64,000 bases of DNA, from contig NZ_CANMAO010000001.1 in assembly GCF_947495845.1 (NCBI RefSeq), positions 1 to 64,000 of the forward strand. The letters run 5' to 3'. The translations under genes were made by a program, and so were the position numbers. Below, piece by piece: positions 37,521 to 47,935 of the stretch. The notes beneath the pieces are model-generated. The model worked only from the letters and a program-made list of their open reading frames with translations, did not search any database and was not told the DNA's origin. Within the stretch, counting starts at the first letter, position 1; each line of letters begins with the position of its first letter. This DNA is from an uncultured Endozoicomonas sp. GTDB lineage: Bacteria; Pseudomonadota; Gammaproteobacteria; Pseudomonadales; Endozoicomonadaceae.

Positions 37521-38195
37521 TCATTTTGTTCTGATCGTTTTAACTCCCTCAGAAGTACCAATCAGCAGCACATCAGCAGGTCTGCCAGCAAATAGACCAT
37601 TCGTGACGACACCGACAATGCTATTCAACTGACGCTCCAGCTCTACCGGGTTAAGAATCTTCATATTCCACACATCCAGAATCACGTTGCCATTATCGGT
37701 GATAACACCTTCACGATACGCTGGGTCACCACCCAACTTAACAATTTCACGTCCAACGTGACTACGCGCCATCGGAATCACTTCAACAGGCAGCGGAAAT
37801 TCACCCAGCACGCCGACGGCCTTACTTTCATCCGCGATGCAAATAAATTCCTGAGCAACAGCGGCGATAATCTTCTCTCGAGTCAGGGCAGCGCCACCGC
37901 CCTTAATCAGGTGCAGATGTTCATTGGCTTCGTCGGCACCATCGATATAAAACCGCAGGTCGGCAATGGAATTGAGGTCATAAACCGGAATGCCGTGGGA
38001 TTTCAGCTGTTCAGTGGATGCTTCGGAACTGGATACACAGCCATCAAACTCATCTTTGTATTCTGCCAGGGCATCGATAAAAAAACGGGCGGTTGAGCCG
38101 GTGCCAATGCCGATCACCATGTCCTTCTCAAGATGGGGCAGAATATATTGGAGCGCAGCGTCGGCGGTGGCTTTTTTCAACTGATCCTGATTCAT
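37521..38195 (-). CDS. rpiA: Ribose-5-phosphate isomerase A
   Basis: 224 residues (E. coli 219). It interconverts ribose-5-P and ribulose-5-P. Conserved blocks are [42 protein letters not shown] and [18 protein letters not shown]. It is divergent from ilvA, an arrangement common in gammaproteobacteria. Confidence 0.96.
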   Translation of the reverse strand: MNQDQLKKATADAALQYILPHLEKDMVIGIGTGSTARFFIDALAEYKDEFDGCVSSSEASTEQLKSHGIPVYDLNSIADLRFYIDGADEANEHLHLIKGGGAALTREKIIAAVAQEFICIADESKAVGVLGEFPLPVEVIPMARSHVGREIVKLGGDPAYREGVITDNGNVILDVWNMKILNPVELERQLNSIVGVVTNGLFAGRPADVLLIGTSEGVKTIRTK

Positions 38196-38357
38196 GGTGA
38201 TTCCTGTTGACTGGGGCTGTTGGTCAGGCGGTAAAAATACCGCGTTATATTACATCATTTCAGAGCGTATGGGATGTGCCATCCTCAGCCGCTTTCCTGT
38301 AAACTACTGTGACTGCCTGAAACCAATAAAGCTAACCGACATCATCAGCAGGACAGC

Positions 38358-39875
38358 ATGCCAAACAGTTATATTCGTAAAATACTGGAAGCCAGGGTCT
38401 ACGATGTTGCCATCGAAACACCGGTCCATGAGGCTCGCTTCCTGAGTCAGCGCTTGAAGAACAAGGTTCTCCTGAAGCGGGAAGACCTTCAGCCTGTATT
38501 CTCTTTTAAAATACGTGGAGCCTATAACAAACTGGCTCAACTGACGGATGCTGAAAAACAAAAAGGCATTATTGCCGCTTCTGCAGGCAACCATGCCCAG
38601 GGCGTTGCACTGGCCGCCAGAGAGATGGGTATTAAATCCACCATCGTGATGCCAGTTACCACACCGGAAATCAAAGTAAAATCCGTTCGTGCTTACGGTG
38701 CGGATGTTATTTTGTTTGGTGATGCCTTCGATCAGGCATTAAAGCACGCCTTTGAGCTGGTGGATCAGTTCGGCTACACCTTTATTCACCCCTATGATGA
38801 TATCGATACCATCGCCGGTCAGGGCACGATCGGTATGGAAATTCTGCGTCAGCACACCGGTCCTCTGAATGCTATTTTTATCCCCGTGGGTGGCGGTGGC
38901 TTGGCGGCAGGTGTCAGTGCTTATATCAAATACCTGCGCCCTGATATCAAAATCATCGGTGTCGAGTTTGAAGAATCCGCCTGCTTAAAGGCGGCTATGG
39001 AAGCAGGAGAACGTGTCATTCTGGAACACGTGGGCATCTTTGCTGATGGTGTTGCCGTTGCACAGATCGGCGAAGAAACATTTCGTATCTGCCAGAGCTG
39101 TGTTGATGAGGTGATCACGGTTGATGCGGACGAAATCTGTGCGGCCATCAAGGATATTTTTGATGATACCCGTTCTGTCTGCGAACCGGCTGGTGCGTTA
39201 GGCATTGCCGGCATGAAAAAGTACGTAGCCCGGGAGAAGGCAGAAGGTCAGACGCTGTTGGCGATCGCCAGCGGTGCTAACATCAATTTCGACCGACTGC
39301 GTTATGTCTCCGAACGAACAGAGCTGGGTGAAAAGCGGGAAGCAATTATTGCGGTGACCATTCCTGAAGAACCGGGCAGTTTTCGGAAATTCTGCGAACT
39401 ATTAGGCCGTCGCAGCATCACTGAGTTCAATTATCGTTACCACGATCATACCAAAGCCAAAATTTTTGTGGGCGTTCAGGTGGATCCGGATCAAATGCCG
39501 GCCAACCAGTTGATCGAAGAACTGAGACAACATGGCTATCCGGTGACCGATTTAACCGATAATGAAATGGCCAAGCTTCATGTGCGTCATATGGTGGGTG
39601 GTCACAGTAAAGTCGTTGAAAATGAGCAGCTCTACCGCTTTGAGTTTCCGGAACGCCCGGGGGCATTGATGAACTTCCTGAGCAAGCTTGGCAAACGCTG
39701 GAATATCACACTGTTTCATTACCGAAATCATGGTGCAGCTTATGGCCGGGTGGCCGTTGGTCTTGATGTGCCAGAGGACGAACGTCACCAGATTCCGGAA
39801 TACCTTGATGCCATTGGCTACCAGTATTGGTGCGAAAACGATAACGAGGCCTACAAGGCATTTTTGGGCGACTGA
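38358..39875 (+). CDS. ilvA: Biosynthetic threonine ammonia-lyase IlvA
   Basis: 505 residues. A PLP enzyme that deaminates threonine to 2-oxobutanoate, the first step of isoleucine synthesis. PLP Lys51 is in VFSFKIRGAYNK, with SAGNHAQGVA and the glycine loop PVGGGGLAAG. The C-terminal third (about 320-505) holds two ACT-like regulatory repeats, which mark the feedback-inhibited biosynthetic form. Confidence 0.95.
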   Translation: MPNSYIRKILEARVYDVAIETPVHEARFLSQRLKNKVLLKREDLQPVFSFKIRGAYNKLAQLTDAEKQKGIIAASAGNHAQGVALAAREMGIKSTIVMPVTTPEIKVKSVRAYGADVILFGDAFDQALKHAFELVDQFGYTFIHPYDDIDTIAGQGTIGMEILRQHTGPLNAIFIPVGGGGLAAGVSAYIKYLRPDIKIIGVEFEESACLKAAMEAGERVILEHVGIFADGVAVAQIGEETFRICQSCVDEVITVDADEICAAIKDIFDDTRSVCEPAGALGIAGMKKYVAREKAEGQTLLAIASGANINFDRLRYVSERTELGEKREAIIAVTIPEEPGSFRKFCELLGRRSITEFNYRYHDHTKAKIFVGVQVDPDQMPANQLIEELRQHGYPVTDLTDNEMAKLHVRHMVGGHSKVVENEQLYRFEFPERPGALMNFLSKLGKRWNITLFHYRNHGAAYGRVAVGLDVPEDERHQIPEYLDAIGYQYWCENDNEAYKAFLGD

Positions 39876-39929
39876 GGTTTAATACACCTTCGCTTTGGCA
39901 AAAAAAATCCAGAATAATCCGAGAGAAGT

Positions 39930-40571
39930 ATGTCTAACCAGATCACCATCGCGCTCTCCAAGGGGCGCATTTTGAAAGAAACGCTGCCTCTGTTGCAGGC
40001 GGCTGGCATTGAGCCTGCGGAAGATCCAAATAAAAGCCGCAAGCTGATCATAGGCACAACCCATCCGGATGTGAGCCTGCTGATTGTCCGTGCCAGTGAT
40101 GTGCCTACCTATGTGGAATATGGCGCCGCCGATATGGGCGTAGCCGGTAAAGATGTGCTGATGGAACACGGCTCTTCTGAACTGTACGAACCCCTCGATC
40201 TGAAGATTGCCCAGTGCAAACTAATGACTGCAGGAAAGGTGGGTGTTCCCGAGTCTACTGGCCGTTTAAAAGTTGCCACCAAGTTTGTCAACGTTGCCAA
40301 ACAATATTACGCCTCCCAGGGAACTCAGGCGGACATCATCAAGCTCTACGGTTCCATGGAGTTGGCGCCGCTGGTGGGTCTGGCAGATATTATTATCGAC
40401 GTTGTGGACACTGGTAACACGCTCCGTGCCAATGGTCTTGAGCCGCGGGATCTGATTGCTGATATCAGTTCCCGGCTGGTGGTGAACCGCGCCTCCATGA
40501 AAGTGAAGCACAAGCTAATCGGGAAAATTCTGGAACAACTGACCAAGGCTGTGGAGGAAAGGCAGGAATGA
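39930..40571 (+). CDS. hisG: ATP phosphoribosyltransferase, short form HisG
   Basis: 213 residues. First step of histidine synthesis. The start [18 protein letters not shown] and [18 protein letters not shown] are diagnostic. It lacks the C-terminal regulatory domain of long HisG, so it should need HisZ, which is not in this window. It overlaps hisD by 4 bp (ATGA). Confidence 0.96.
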   Translation: MSNQITIALSKGRILKETLPLLQAAGIEPAEDPNKSRKLIIGTTHPDVSLLIVRASDVPTYVEYGAADMGVAGKDVLMEHGSSELYEPLDLKIAQCKLMTAGKVGVPESTGRLKVATKFVNVAKQYYASQGTQADIIKLYGSMELAPLVGLADIIIDVVDTGNTLRANGLEPRDLIADISSRLVVNRASMKVKHKLIGKILEQLTKAVEERQE

Positions 40572-41884
40572 CGTCTGATGTAGCAAACCCTGTTCGATTG
40601 GACTTCAATAGCTCGGGTTTCTCGTCCCAGCTTGATCAGCTGCTGGCATGGGAGTCGGTATCAAACGACGATGTTCAGGTACGCGTAAAAGCCATTATCG
40701 AGCAGGTTCGTCAAACCGGCGATCAGGCGGTGATTGACTACACCTGTCGTTTTGATCGACGTCATGTCGGCGCGATGGATGAACTTATTCTGAACGCTGA
40801 TCGCCTACAAAAAGCCCTTGATGCGATTTCGGCTGAAGAACGGTCTGCTCTTGAAACCGCTGCAAGCCGAATCAGAGATTACCACGAGCACCAGCAACAA
40901 AAATCCTGGAACTATCAAGAAGCGGACGGCACATTGCTGGGTCAGCAAGTGACGCCGATGGATCGTGTTGGTCTCTATGTGCCTGGCGGGCGGGCGGCGT
41001 ATCCTTCATCGGTTCTAATGAATGCCATTCCGGCCGCGGTGGCGGGAGTGCCAGAAGTGGTCATGGTCGTGCCTGCTCCAGAAGGTGAGTTGAACGAACT
41101 GGTTCTTGCTGCGGCTGCCGTAGCCGGAGTGGATAAAGTCTTTACCATTGGTGGCGCACAAGCGATTGCCGCATTGGCTTATGGTACAGAAACCATTCCC
41201 CGTGTGGATAAAATTGTTGGTCCGGGCAATATCTACGTGGCTACTGCTAAACGGGAAGTGTTTGGTCAAGTTGGCATCGATATGATTGCTGGCCCATCAG
41301 AAATTCTTGTCGTGTGCGATGGCAAAACCAATCCAGACTGGATTGCCATGGATTTGTTCTCTCAAGCTGAACACGATGAAGATGCCCAAGCCATTTTGAT
41401 CTCACCAGATGCGAATTTTCTGGATGCCGTTCAGGAAAGCATCAACCGTTTGCTGCCAACAATGGAGCGCAAAGAAATCATTGCGACTTCACTAAAAGAG
41501 CGTGGCGCATTAATTGCCGTGCCAGATATGAACGCTGCCATTGAATTAGTGAACCGCGTTGCACCAGAACATCTCGAACTTTCTGTAGAAAACCCTGAAC
41601 AGTGGTTACCAGAAATTCGTCACGCCGGTGCTATCTTCATGGGGCGCTATACCGCAGAAGTGCTTGGTGACTATTGCGCAGGCCCTAATCATGTTTTACC
41701 CACATCAGGCACAGCAAGGTTTTCTTCTCCACTTGGTGTTTATGACTTTCAGAAACGTTCTTCTGTGATTCAGTTTTCTGCAGATGGTGCATCGAAGATG
41801 GGGAAAGTTGCTTCAGTGCTGGCAAGAGGGGAGTCGTTAACCGCCCATGCCCGCTCCGCAGAGTATCGTATTCTGGATACCTGA
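40568..41884 (+). CDS. hisD: Histidinol dehydrogenase HisD
   Basis: 438 residues. The last two steps of histidine synthesis, zinc- and NAD-dependent. Conserved [52 protein letters not shown] and the C-terminal [19 protein letters not shown] are present. hisC, which commonly follows, is absent here. Confidence 0.96.
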   Translation: MTSDVANPVRLDFNSSGFSSQLDQLLAWESVSNDDVQVRVKAIIEQVRQTGDQAVIDYTCRFDRRHVGAMDELILNADRLQKALDAISAEERSALETAASRIRDYHEHQQQKSWNYQEADGTLLGQQVTPMDRVGLYVPGGRAAYPSSVLMNAIPAAVAGVPEVVMVVPAPEGELNELVLAAAAVAGVDKVFTIGGAQAIAALAYGTETIPRVDKIVGPGNIYVATAKREVFGQVGIDMIAGPSEILVVCDGKTNPDWIAMDLFSQAEHDEDAQAILISPDANFLDAVQESINRLLPTMERKEIIATSLKERGALIAVPDMNAAIELVNRVAPEHLELSVENPEQWLPEIRHAGAIFMGRYTAEVLGDYCAGPNHVLPTSGTARFSSPLGVYDFQKRSSVIQFSADGASKMGKVASVLARGESLTAHARSAEYRILDT

Positions 41885-41915
41885 TGAATAACAAACTGTA
41901 GGAAGGCAGTTGCAT

Positions 41916-41957
41916 TTTATACGCAGGAACGTTTGTCTGAACCCTCCTGCGTATAAA
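41916..41957. terminator. Bidirectional hairpin after hisD
   Basis: A perfect 13-bp inverted repeat (TTTATACGCAGGA / TCCTGCGTATAAA, 16-nt loop) lies between hisD and a converging orphan gene. The A/T-rich base on both sides suits termination in both directions. Confidence 0.7.
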
Positions 41958-41974
41958 CGATTGTAGTCGGTAGC

Positions 41975-43522
41975 TTAATGATCAGAGGTAGATTTTGATT
42001 CTTTCGAACCCTTCTTCTCTTCTACCATTTGCTTCAGCGAGCTTATGTTCTCTTCTCTATTGCTGCCAAACTGGTCATGAGCTTCGGAACTGATGTAGTA
42101 ATGCGGATGCGCCGTAATCCCCTGCTCACTGGGAACTGGTTGATGGGGGAGTTTTGCATCTGTATCAATGACTACCTGTGAATTTTTATCGTCCTTCTGA
42201 CTCACAGGGCCAGTAATGACTGTAGCATTCAGCTTTTCAAATAATTTCTGACAGTTGCTGCTGAGGATTTCCTGTTTTTCAGAATAATGACCATGTGGAG
42301 GTGAAAGGAAAGACTGAATAACCGCGATATTTTGTTTTGAACCCGGCTCTTCGTCACCCCAGGAGAATCCAGCCAGACATGGCTTAGTAACGGCTCTTTC
42401 CCCCGTTTTCCTGTTCGGGAATCCTTCAATCCCCGGGCATTCGTCAATAACGCGTGCAATCTCGTCCTCTGCATCGGGAGCTGGTTTGTTAAATCCATGC
42501 TCTTCCATGTGGGAGGGAATATTTACGAATGCCGTATGAGTGAAGCTGATCTTATCATCCAGCTCACCCAAAGACTCGCATCGAGAACCATTTTGAACAG
42601 CCCGATGGAATTCCAGTTCACCAAGGTCACTGTCATTTTTAGCCGTTTCTATAAGTGTCTCGAGTTCTTTTTTTGAAGTTCTGCTCAACACCATGGTATC
42701 CACTTTGGTGTTTTCCTGATCTCTAAGGTACTGAACTAAGGCGAGCTGTAGGTTGGCAGTTGTTTTTGGTGCATCCTTAGCCTCTTCTGCAAGGAAATTA
42801 GCCTTTTCTTTAAAGTTTTGTGGGAAATCACAGGCTTTATGATCACAGCTTCTTTGTACATCCTTTAATGTGAAGTTCGCATCACTGGCTGTGCCGTCCT
42901 CTTTGAATAAGGGGCTTTGTGATAGTTTATTAAAAGAATCAGCAGTGACTTCTTTATCGCTATTGAAGAAAGGGCCTTGTCTTGCATGGTGTACTAATGG
43001 TTGATCACCATCACCAATCATTTCATGCAAAAGTTCTCTTGAAACTGCATTCTTCTCATTGTTAAGTAAGTGACCAAAATCTTCGTAGTTTCCAGCGCCG
43101 GATGATGATAGCAGTGTTAGATGAGCAGATTTGTCCTCTGAATCAAGGGTAGATAGTTCGAATGTTTGGGCAGTCATTGAATAAAACAGAATTGGATCCA
43201 GATCGCCTCCATGCTTAATGCATTTTCCCGGGGCAGGGTTAACCAGAACTTCTGCGCTTTTTGTTTCCCTGTTGTAAACTGCTTCAGCGCTGAACGAGTT
43301 AATCAGCCTGACATTAATTCCAGTTTTTTCACTGTCTCCATATAGGCTCGGAACATCCGTTTTGACTCGAGTAGGCAATGGCATTATCTCTGAATCCCTA
43401 GCTTCTCTTACCGTAACTCCAAAATAAGTTTGTCCTTCGGGTGTAGGAGCTGCTAGTTCTTGAGATAAGACAGCTGGAGACTGACGTACATTCGAAGCTG
43501 AAACGACTCCGGGCATAGACAT
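41975..43522 (-). CDS. Orphan 515-residue hydrophilic protein
   Basis: I do not recognise the family. ATG 43522 has GAGGAAA 8-9 nt upstream. The protein has no signal peptide or membrane segment. The N-terminal 40 residues are Ser/Ala/Pro/Val-rich and apparently unstructured (MSMPGVVSASNVRQSPAVLS). The middle has scattered Cys/His (CDHKACDF, CIKHGGD), and the last 30 residues are Lys/Glu/Ser-rich (VEEKKGSKESKSTSDH). This composition, with an unstructured N-terminus and no homology, would fit a secreted effector, but nothing proves it. It is flanked by hisD and the chitobiose cluster, with a weak link to either. Confidence 0.65.
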   Translation of the reverse strand: MSMPGVVSASNVRQSPAVLSQELAAPTPEGQTYFGVTVREARDSEIMPLPTRVKTDVPSLYGDSEKTGINVRLINSFSAEAVYNRETKSAEVLVNPAPGKCIKHGGDLDPILFYSMTAQTFELSTLDSEDKSAHLTLLSSSGAGNYEDFGHLLNNEKNAVSRELLHEMIGDGDQPLVHHARQGPFFNSDKEVTADSFNKLSQSPLFKEDGTASDANFTLKDVQRSCDHKACDFPQNFKEKANFLAEEAKDAPKTTANLQLALVQYLRDQENTKVDTMVLSRTSKKELETLIETAKNDSDLGELEFHRAVQNGSRCESLGELDDKISFTHTAFVNIPSHMEEHGFNKPAPDAEDEIARVIDECPGIEGFPNRKTGERAVTKPCLAGFSWGDEEPGSKQNIAVIQSFLSPPHGHYSEKQEILSSNCQKLFEKLNATVITGPVSQKDDKNSQVVIDTDAKLPHQPVPSEQGITAHPHYYISSEAHDQFGSNREENISSLKQMVEEKKGSKESKSTSDH

Positions 43523-43823
43523 AATGATATTTCCTCTATTGTATTTTGTTCAATTTATTGAAATAGACTTGGAGTTTGGGCTACAGAATCCTTATACCCC
43601 TCTCTGCGGTTCAATCGCTGGCATGCACTTACCCTGAGTTTTCATGAGAACTTGCACAGCCAGCAGAAAGAACATTAATGCATGATTCCAACTCAACTCA
43701 GGTTAATAATTTAGTTCATATTTGAAATCATGCTGTAACAAGGCTGGAGTTTCTTGGTAGACAAGTGATTCCCTGCCAATAGACAGGGATATTTGAGAAA
43801 GAGAGTTGGGGATAACGTATCGC
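43523..43823. other. Gap between the orphan gene and the chb cluster
   Basis: About 300 bp. It contains the likely promoter of the orphan gene and the 3' end of the chb operon. A short stem TCCCTG / CAGGGA (43770-43789) could end the operon but has only 6 bp. No gene is seen. Confidence 0.4.
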
Positions 43824-44714
43824 TTACAGCAGGCTTTTTGCCATTAATAGTGCACCATGCATAGCATCACCTTTTGGTAAGGTTGCCAGTGGTGAAACAT
43901 CTTCTGGCAACCAGGGCAGAACAAATTCACTCAGTCCACCCACTAGTGCACATTTATTGGCACCGCGTTGATGAAGTACCCGAATCATCATGGCAGCATC
44001 GTTCGCGCTTTCCTGAATAAGCTGCTCTGCCAGTTTATCCCCATAACCCAGATGTTCTACGATCAGGGGACCATATGAGCCATAATCCCGTGGCAAGGCG
44101 CTGTCCTGCCAGGCAACGGCATTCTCTGGAGTATTATCAAACGTAGCCATAATAGCTTTACTAAGTGGCGTACTTTCTTTCATGCCTTCATGGGCAAGCA
44201 GTGAATATCGAATAGCCGCTAAGCCAAGGCTGGCACCACTTCCATGATCTGAAACAGGAAAACCCCAGCCGCCAAGAGTTCTCATTTCACCATTGAGAAA
44301 GCTTGCACCACATGAGCCTGTACCAAGAATCAGTATGGCACCATCTTTACCTTCAAATGCCCCCATGCAAGCCGCATAAGCATCAGTTTCCAGAAAAACT
44401 CCGGCAAACGGGAAGCCCCAGCCCAGAACCATATCCCGCTCTTTCTGCTGGTTTACGCCCGCCAGACCCAGTCCGGCATACATACGATCAAAGTCGTTTT
44501 CTTTAAGCCTTGCATTGTCCATGGCTGCACGGGTTGCTTGCATGATCGCGTTGCAAGCAGAATCCAGACCCGTTCTTGGGTTTGCACTTCCGGCAAAGCC
44601 CTCACCAAGGGTGGCGCCATTGATATCTGAAATACGGGCACGACAGGATGTACCACCGCCGTCTACACCCAATAGCAATACATCTTCTTTTCTAATGTTC
44701 GTCATAGATGACAT
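43824..44714 (-). CDS. BadF/BcrA-family amino-sugar kinase
   Basis: 296 residues with the ASKHA fold. The phosphate-1 loop LLLGVDGGGTSCRARI, ILGTGSCGASFL (phosphate 2) and the central GGWGFPVSDHGSGASLG block match N-acetylglucosamine/glucosamine kinases, including Vibrio GspK. As the last gene of the chb operon it likely phosphorylates the free amino sugar left after ChbF cleaves the 6-phospho-disaccharide. GlcN versus GlcNAc cannot be decided from sequence. Confidence 0.85.
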   Translation of the reverse strand: MSSMTNIRKEDVLLLGVDGGGTSCRARISDINGATLGEGFAGSANPRTGLDSACNAIMQATRAAMDNARLKENDFDRMYAGLGLAGVNQQKERDMVLGWGFPFAGVFLETDAYAACMGAFEGKDGAILILGTGSCGASFLNGEMRTLGGWGFPVSDHGSGASLGLAAIRYSLLAHEGMKESTPLSKAIMATFDNTPENAVAWQDSALPRDYGSYGPLIVEHLGYGDKLAEQLIQESANDAAMMIRVLHQRGANKCALVGGLSEFVLPWLPEDVSPLATLPKGDAMHGALLMAKSLL

Positions 44715-44720
44715 TCTATC

Positions 44721-45458
44721 TCAGTCGTTCAGGCAGCTGTAATCGGAGATGGTAACACCGATGTTGTTTAGCTTCTGTGGTAGATTCGGGGTAGTCAGAA
44801 TAGCAAGCTCACGGGTTCTTGCACTGGCATAGCGACTGGTTTTCAGAAGTGGTTCATCAACCAGGGCTGGATGAGTCATCAGCTCTAACACCTGAACCCT
44901 ACCCAGATAATGTTTTACGATATCAAGCAGACTCTCGGTAGTCAGGTTATCGCCGTAGAATTTATCAGAAAAGCCAAGGCTCTTATTTTTGTATTGAGTC
45001 AGTTCATTAATAGGACGCAGGGGAACCTGATATTCATCAGACAGTTTTTGGGCAACCGGCGCAACCAGCGGATGACGATGACAATGGTGGTGTCCATCCA
45101 TATGGCTGAGTTCAATGCCGAGTTTCAGGAAGTGTTCGACCTGGGCCCGCAGCTCTTTTTCGATTTCCTGAGTGCTCATGGTTTTGTTTTCCCAGAACAT
45201 TGTCTGGTTCTGTAGCTGGCCGGTTGAATCAATCAGTGAATAAACATCTTCGGCCATGGCCTGACCTGTTGTCAGGCGCAAGTGAATACCGACTTTCAGC
45301 TCCGGATTCTGTCGAGATAGTTCGGCTGCATGCAGTTCCGCAGGCATACCGGCCATCAATGTTGTAGAGCGTACAATGCCTTGTTGAAAGGCTTCAATAA
45401 TGCCGAGATTGACACCACGGGTGAGGCCGAAATCATCGGCGTTGACGATTAGCTTCAT
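44721..45458 (-). CDS. chbG: Chitooligosaccharide deacetylase ChbG (YdjC family)
   Basis: 245 residues. The metal-binding start LIVNADDFGLTRGVNLGI and later HMDGHHHCHRHP supply the Asp/His ligands of the YdjC family. It removes an acetyl group from chitobiose (phosphate), needed in E. coli for hydrolysis by ChbF. It sits between chbF and the kinase gene on the same strand. Confidence 0.9.
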   Translation of the reverse strand: MKLIVNADDFGLTRGVNLGIIEAFQQGIVRSTTLMAGMPAELHAAELSRQNPELKVGIHLRLTTGQAMAEDVYSLIDSTGQLQNQTMFWENKTMSTQEIEKELRAQVEHFLKLGIELSHMDGHHHCHRHPLVAPVAQKLSDEYQVPLRPINELTQYKNKSLGFSDKFYGDNLTTESLLDIVKHYLGRVQVLELMTHPALVDEPLLKTSRYASARTRELAILTTPNLPQKLNNIGVTISDYSCLND

Positions 45459-45528
45459 GGTTTAGGCTTCCAGCTCTGCTGCTCCTGTGGTAGGCAGGAG
45501 CAGAGAGAGTATTGATAGGAAAAAAGAG

Positions 45529-46839
45529 TTACTTATTGGCAAATTGTGGCAGGTAATCCCGGTTCTCGGCGATGATGTCGTCAAGAATCTTCTGGCCTGT
45601 TGCCAGATCAGGAACCAGTGGGTTGAGGGCCATCGCCATCAGTGCCTTGTCGTAATCGCCATAAACGGCTGCATCAATAGCCAGCGTTTCGTACGCCTTC
45701 ACCTGCTGGAGCAAGCCGTTCAGATGCGTAGGCATGGAGCCAAACGAAATAGCATGAGCACCATCAGCATCTACCATGGCATTGATTTCAACAACCGCAT
45801 CATCAGGCAGACCGTTGATTGCACCATTGTTGCGGGTATTAACGACATTGATCGCTTTTTTGTTATTCCAGATGGAATCCACCAGATCGAGAGATACTTC
45901 TGAATAATAGGCGCCACCACGTTTTTCCAATTGCGTTGGCTTATGATCCAGGTTTGGATCGGCATACAGCGCAAACAATTCCTCTTCGGTTTTCATCACC
46001 TGCTCAGCCCGGGTGCCGCCAGATTTTGCCGCTTCCAGTTCATCCGCCAGCATGGCTTCTTTCAGATAGAAGTAACGATGGTAAGGGCAGGGCACGACAC
46101 CGAGGGCTTTCAGGAACGCTTTGTCCCACGGTTCTTCTTTGATGTTGTTCATATTCAGACTTGCGCCGTCGCCTAATAGGCGCAGTACTTCCTGAGTTTT
46201 GTCTTCACCGGCTACAGACACTTTATGAACCCAGACCATGTGATTCAGGCCGGCAAAATCCATGGAGACTTCTTCGGGCTTAACACCCAGCATGCGTGCT
46301 ATGGAGTAGTGCATATTGATAGGAACATTACAAAGCCCCATCACTTTGACATTGGTGTGTTTAATAACCGCTTCAGTCACCATGCCCGCTGGATTGGTGA
46401 AGTTAATCAGCCAGGCATCGGGCGCCACTTCTTCAATATCACGACAGATGTCGAGAATCACCGGAATAGTACGCAGGGCTTTGGCAAAACCGCCGGGGCC
46501 GGTGGTTTCCTGACCAATCACGTTGTATCTCAATGGAATGCGTTCATCCCGGGCGCGGGCAGCTAAACCACCAACACGAAATTGAGACATAACAAACTGA
46601 GCGCCTTTGATACCTTCACGGCGATCAAGGGTTGACCATACTTTGATATTAACGCCGGCCTTGTCCAGCATCCGTTTGGTAAAGTCTTCAATGATGCTCA
46701 CTTTACGAGCACCGTCTTCTACATCCACGAGACAGATTTCTGTCACCGGAAGCTCACGGATTCTGCGGATAATGCCGTCAACCAGCTCGGGTGTGTAGCT
46801 ACTGCCACCGCCAATAATCGTCAGCTTTAGATCTTTCAT
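45529..46839 (-). CDS. chbF: 6-phospho-beta-glucosidase ChbF (GH4)
   Basis: 436 residues from ATG 46839 (GGGA 8 nt upstream). An upstream ATG at 46860 would add 7 residues. GH4 family, NAD- and Mn-dependent. Rossmann motif LTIIGGGSSYTPELVDGI, metal-site Cys in VMGLCNVPINMH and the LNHMVWV block. Cleaves phosphorylated chitobiose/cellobiose in the cytoplasm. Confidence 0.93.
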   Translation of the reverse strand: MKDLKLTIIGGGSSYTPELVDGIIRRIRELPVTEICLVDVEDGARKVSIIEDFTKRMLDKAGVNIKVWSTLDRREGIKGAQFVMSQFRVGGLAARARDERIPLRYNVIGQETTGPGGFAKALRTIPVILDICRDIEEVAPDAWLINFTNPAGMVTEAVIKHTNVKVMGLCNVPINMHYSIARMLGVKPEEVSMDFAGLNHMVWVHKVSVAGEDKTQEVLRLLGDGASLNMNNIKEEPWDKAFLKALGVVPCPYHRYFYLKEAMLADELEAAKSGGTRAEQVMKTEEELFALYADPNLDHKPTQLEKRGGAYYSEVSLDLVDSIWNNKKAINVVNTRNNGAINGLPDDAVVEINAMVDADGAHAISFGSMPTHLNGLLQQVKAYETLAIDAAVYGDYDKALMAMALNPLVPDLATGQKILDDIIAENRDYLPQFANK

Positions 46840-46864
46840 GTTGTATTCCCGAGAGTTCATTCCC

Positions 46865-47863
46865 CTATTTAAGGCGGCGAACGGACTCTCTTGTTCTTAA
46901 TTCAGGTTTGAAAGTGGGCAGTGCAGGTAATGGCTGGCCTTTCATCAGGCCGGATAAAGCGGCGGATGCCTGCTCGGCCATCTCCTTGATCGGAAAATGC
47001 ACTGTCGTCACTGAAGGGGTCAAAATGGTACAGACGCTAACACTGTCAAAGCTCACCAGAGAGATATCACCGGGCACAGTCATATTTCGTTCACGAAACA
47101 GATCAAAGGCACCGACTGCCATCTCTTCACTACAGGAATAGACGGCAGTGATATCCGGATGTTTTTCCAGAATATCCGCCATCGCCCGATAGCCACCTTC
47201 GCGGTCGTAGTCTGCTTCGGCGACCAGAGTTTCATCCACCTCAATGTGGTGTTCCCTAAGCGCCTGTTCATAGCCTTTGAAACGCAGGCGGGCGGTTAAA
47301 CGCTCTCTGGGCCCTGCAAGGCAGGCGATTTTCCGGTGGCCGTGTTCGATCAGGTGATTGACGGCCAGCTGTCCTGCGGCTTCATGTTGAAAATCGATGC
47401 AGCGATCCTCAAGCCCTTCAACCATACGGTCCAGGATGACAAAAGGAGTTTCCTGTTGCGCCAGCTCTATTAGCTCTTCGTCGTATAAGTTGCGGGCATG
47501 AAGAATAAGACCGTCGCAGCGCATATCGGTGAGCCGTTGAATGGCGTGTACTTCACTTTCCCGGGAGCGCTTGCCCCGGCTGATCAGAAGAAATTTGCCC
47601 TGTTGATCCATCTCTTCCTGAACGATCGCCATCAGCTCGGAGAAAAAAGAGCCGCGATAGGAAGTGACAACCAGACCAACCGTGTTGGATGACGAGGTGG
47701 CTAAAGAACGCGCCAGCGGATTAGGCCGGTAATTCAGTTTCTTCATCGCATTGTGGACGCGGTCACGTGTTGCTGCTTTGATCTGGCCGGTCTCATTGAG
47801 TACACGGGATACCGTGGCTCTTGAGACCCCTGCCAGTTCTGCTACGTCCTTTATGCTCGCCAT
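46865..47863 (-). CDS. LacI-family repressor of the chitobiose regulon
   Basis: 332 residues. The N-terminal HTH SIKDVAELAGVSRATVSRVL and hinge helix (NPLARSLAT) are followed by a periplasmic-binding-fold effector domain. AGGAG precedes the ATG. It lies inside the operon between chbA and chbF, exactly where E. coli has the AraC-type ChbR. Its likely operators are the paired CCGGTT palindromes at 50147 and 50408. Effector probably a chitobiose derivative (inference). Confidence 0.92.
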   Translation of the reverse strand: MASIKDVAELAGVSRATVSRVLNETGQIKAATRDRVHNAMKKLNYRPNPLARSLATSSSNTVGLVVTSYRGSFFSELMAIVQEEMDQQGKFLLISRGKRSRESEVHAIQRLTDMRCDGLILHARNLYDEELIELAQQETPFVILDRMVEGLEDRCIDFQHEAAGQLAVNHLIEHGHRKIACLAGPRERLTARLRFKGYEQALREHHIEVDETLVAEADYDREGGYRAMADILEKHPDITAVYSCSEEMAVGAFDLFRERNMTVPGDISLVSFDSVSVCTILTPSVTTVHFPIKEMAEQASAALSGLMKGQPLPALPTFKPELRTRESVRRLK

Positions 47864-47935
47864 TATTTTCTCCTGATCACTTTCTGGTGCTGCGTTTTAC
47901 TGCGCTGCTGAAAATGACCGTGTTCAGTCGTCTGA

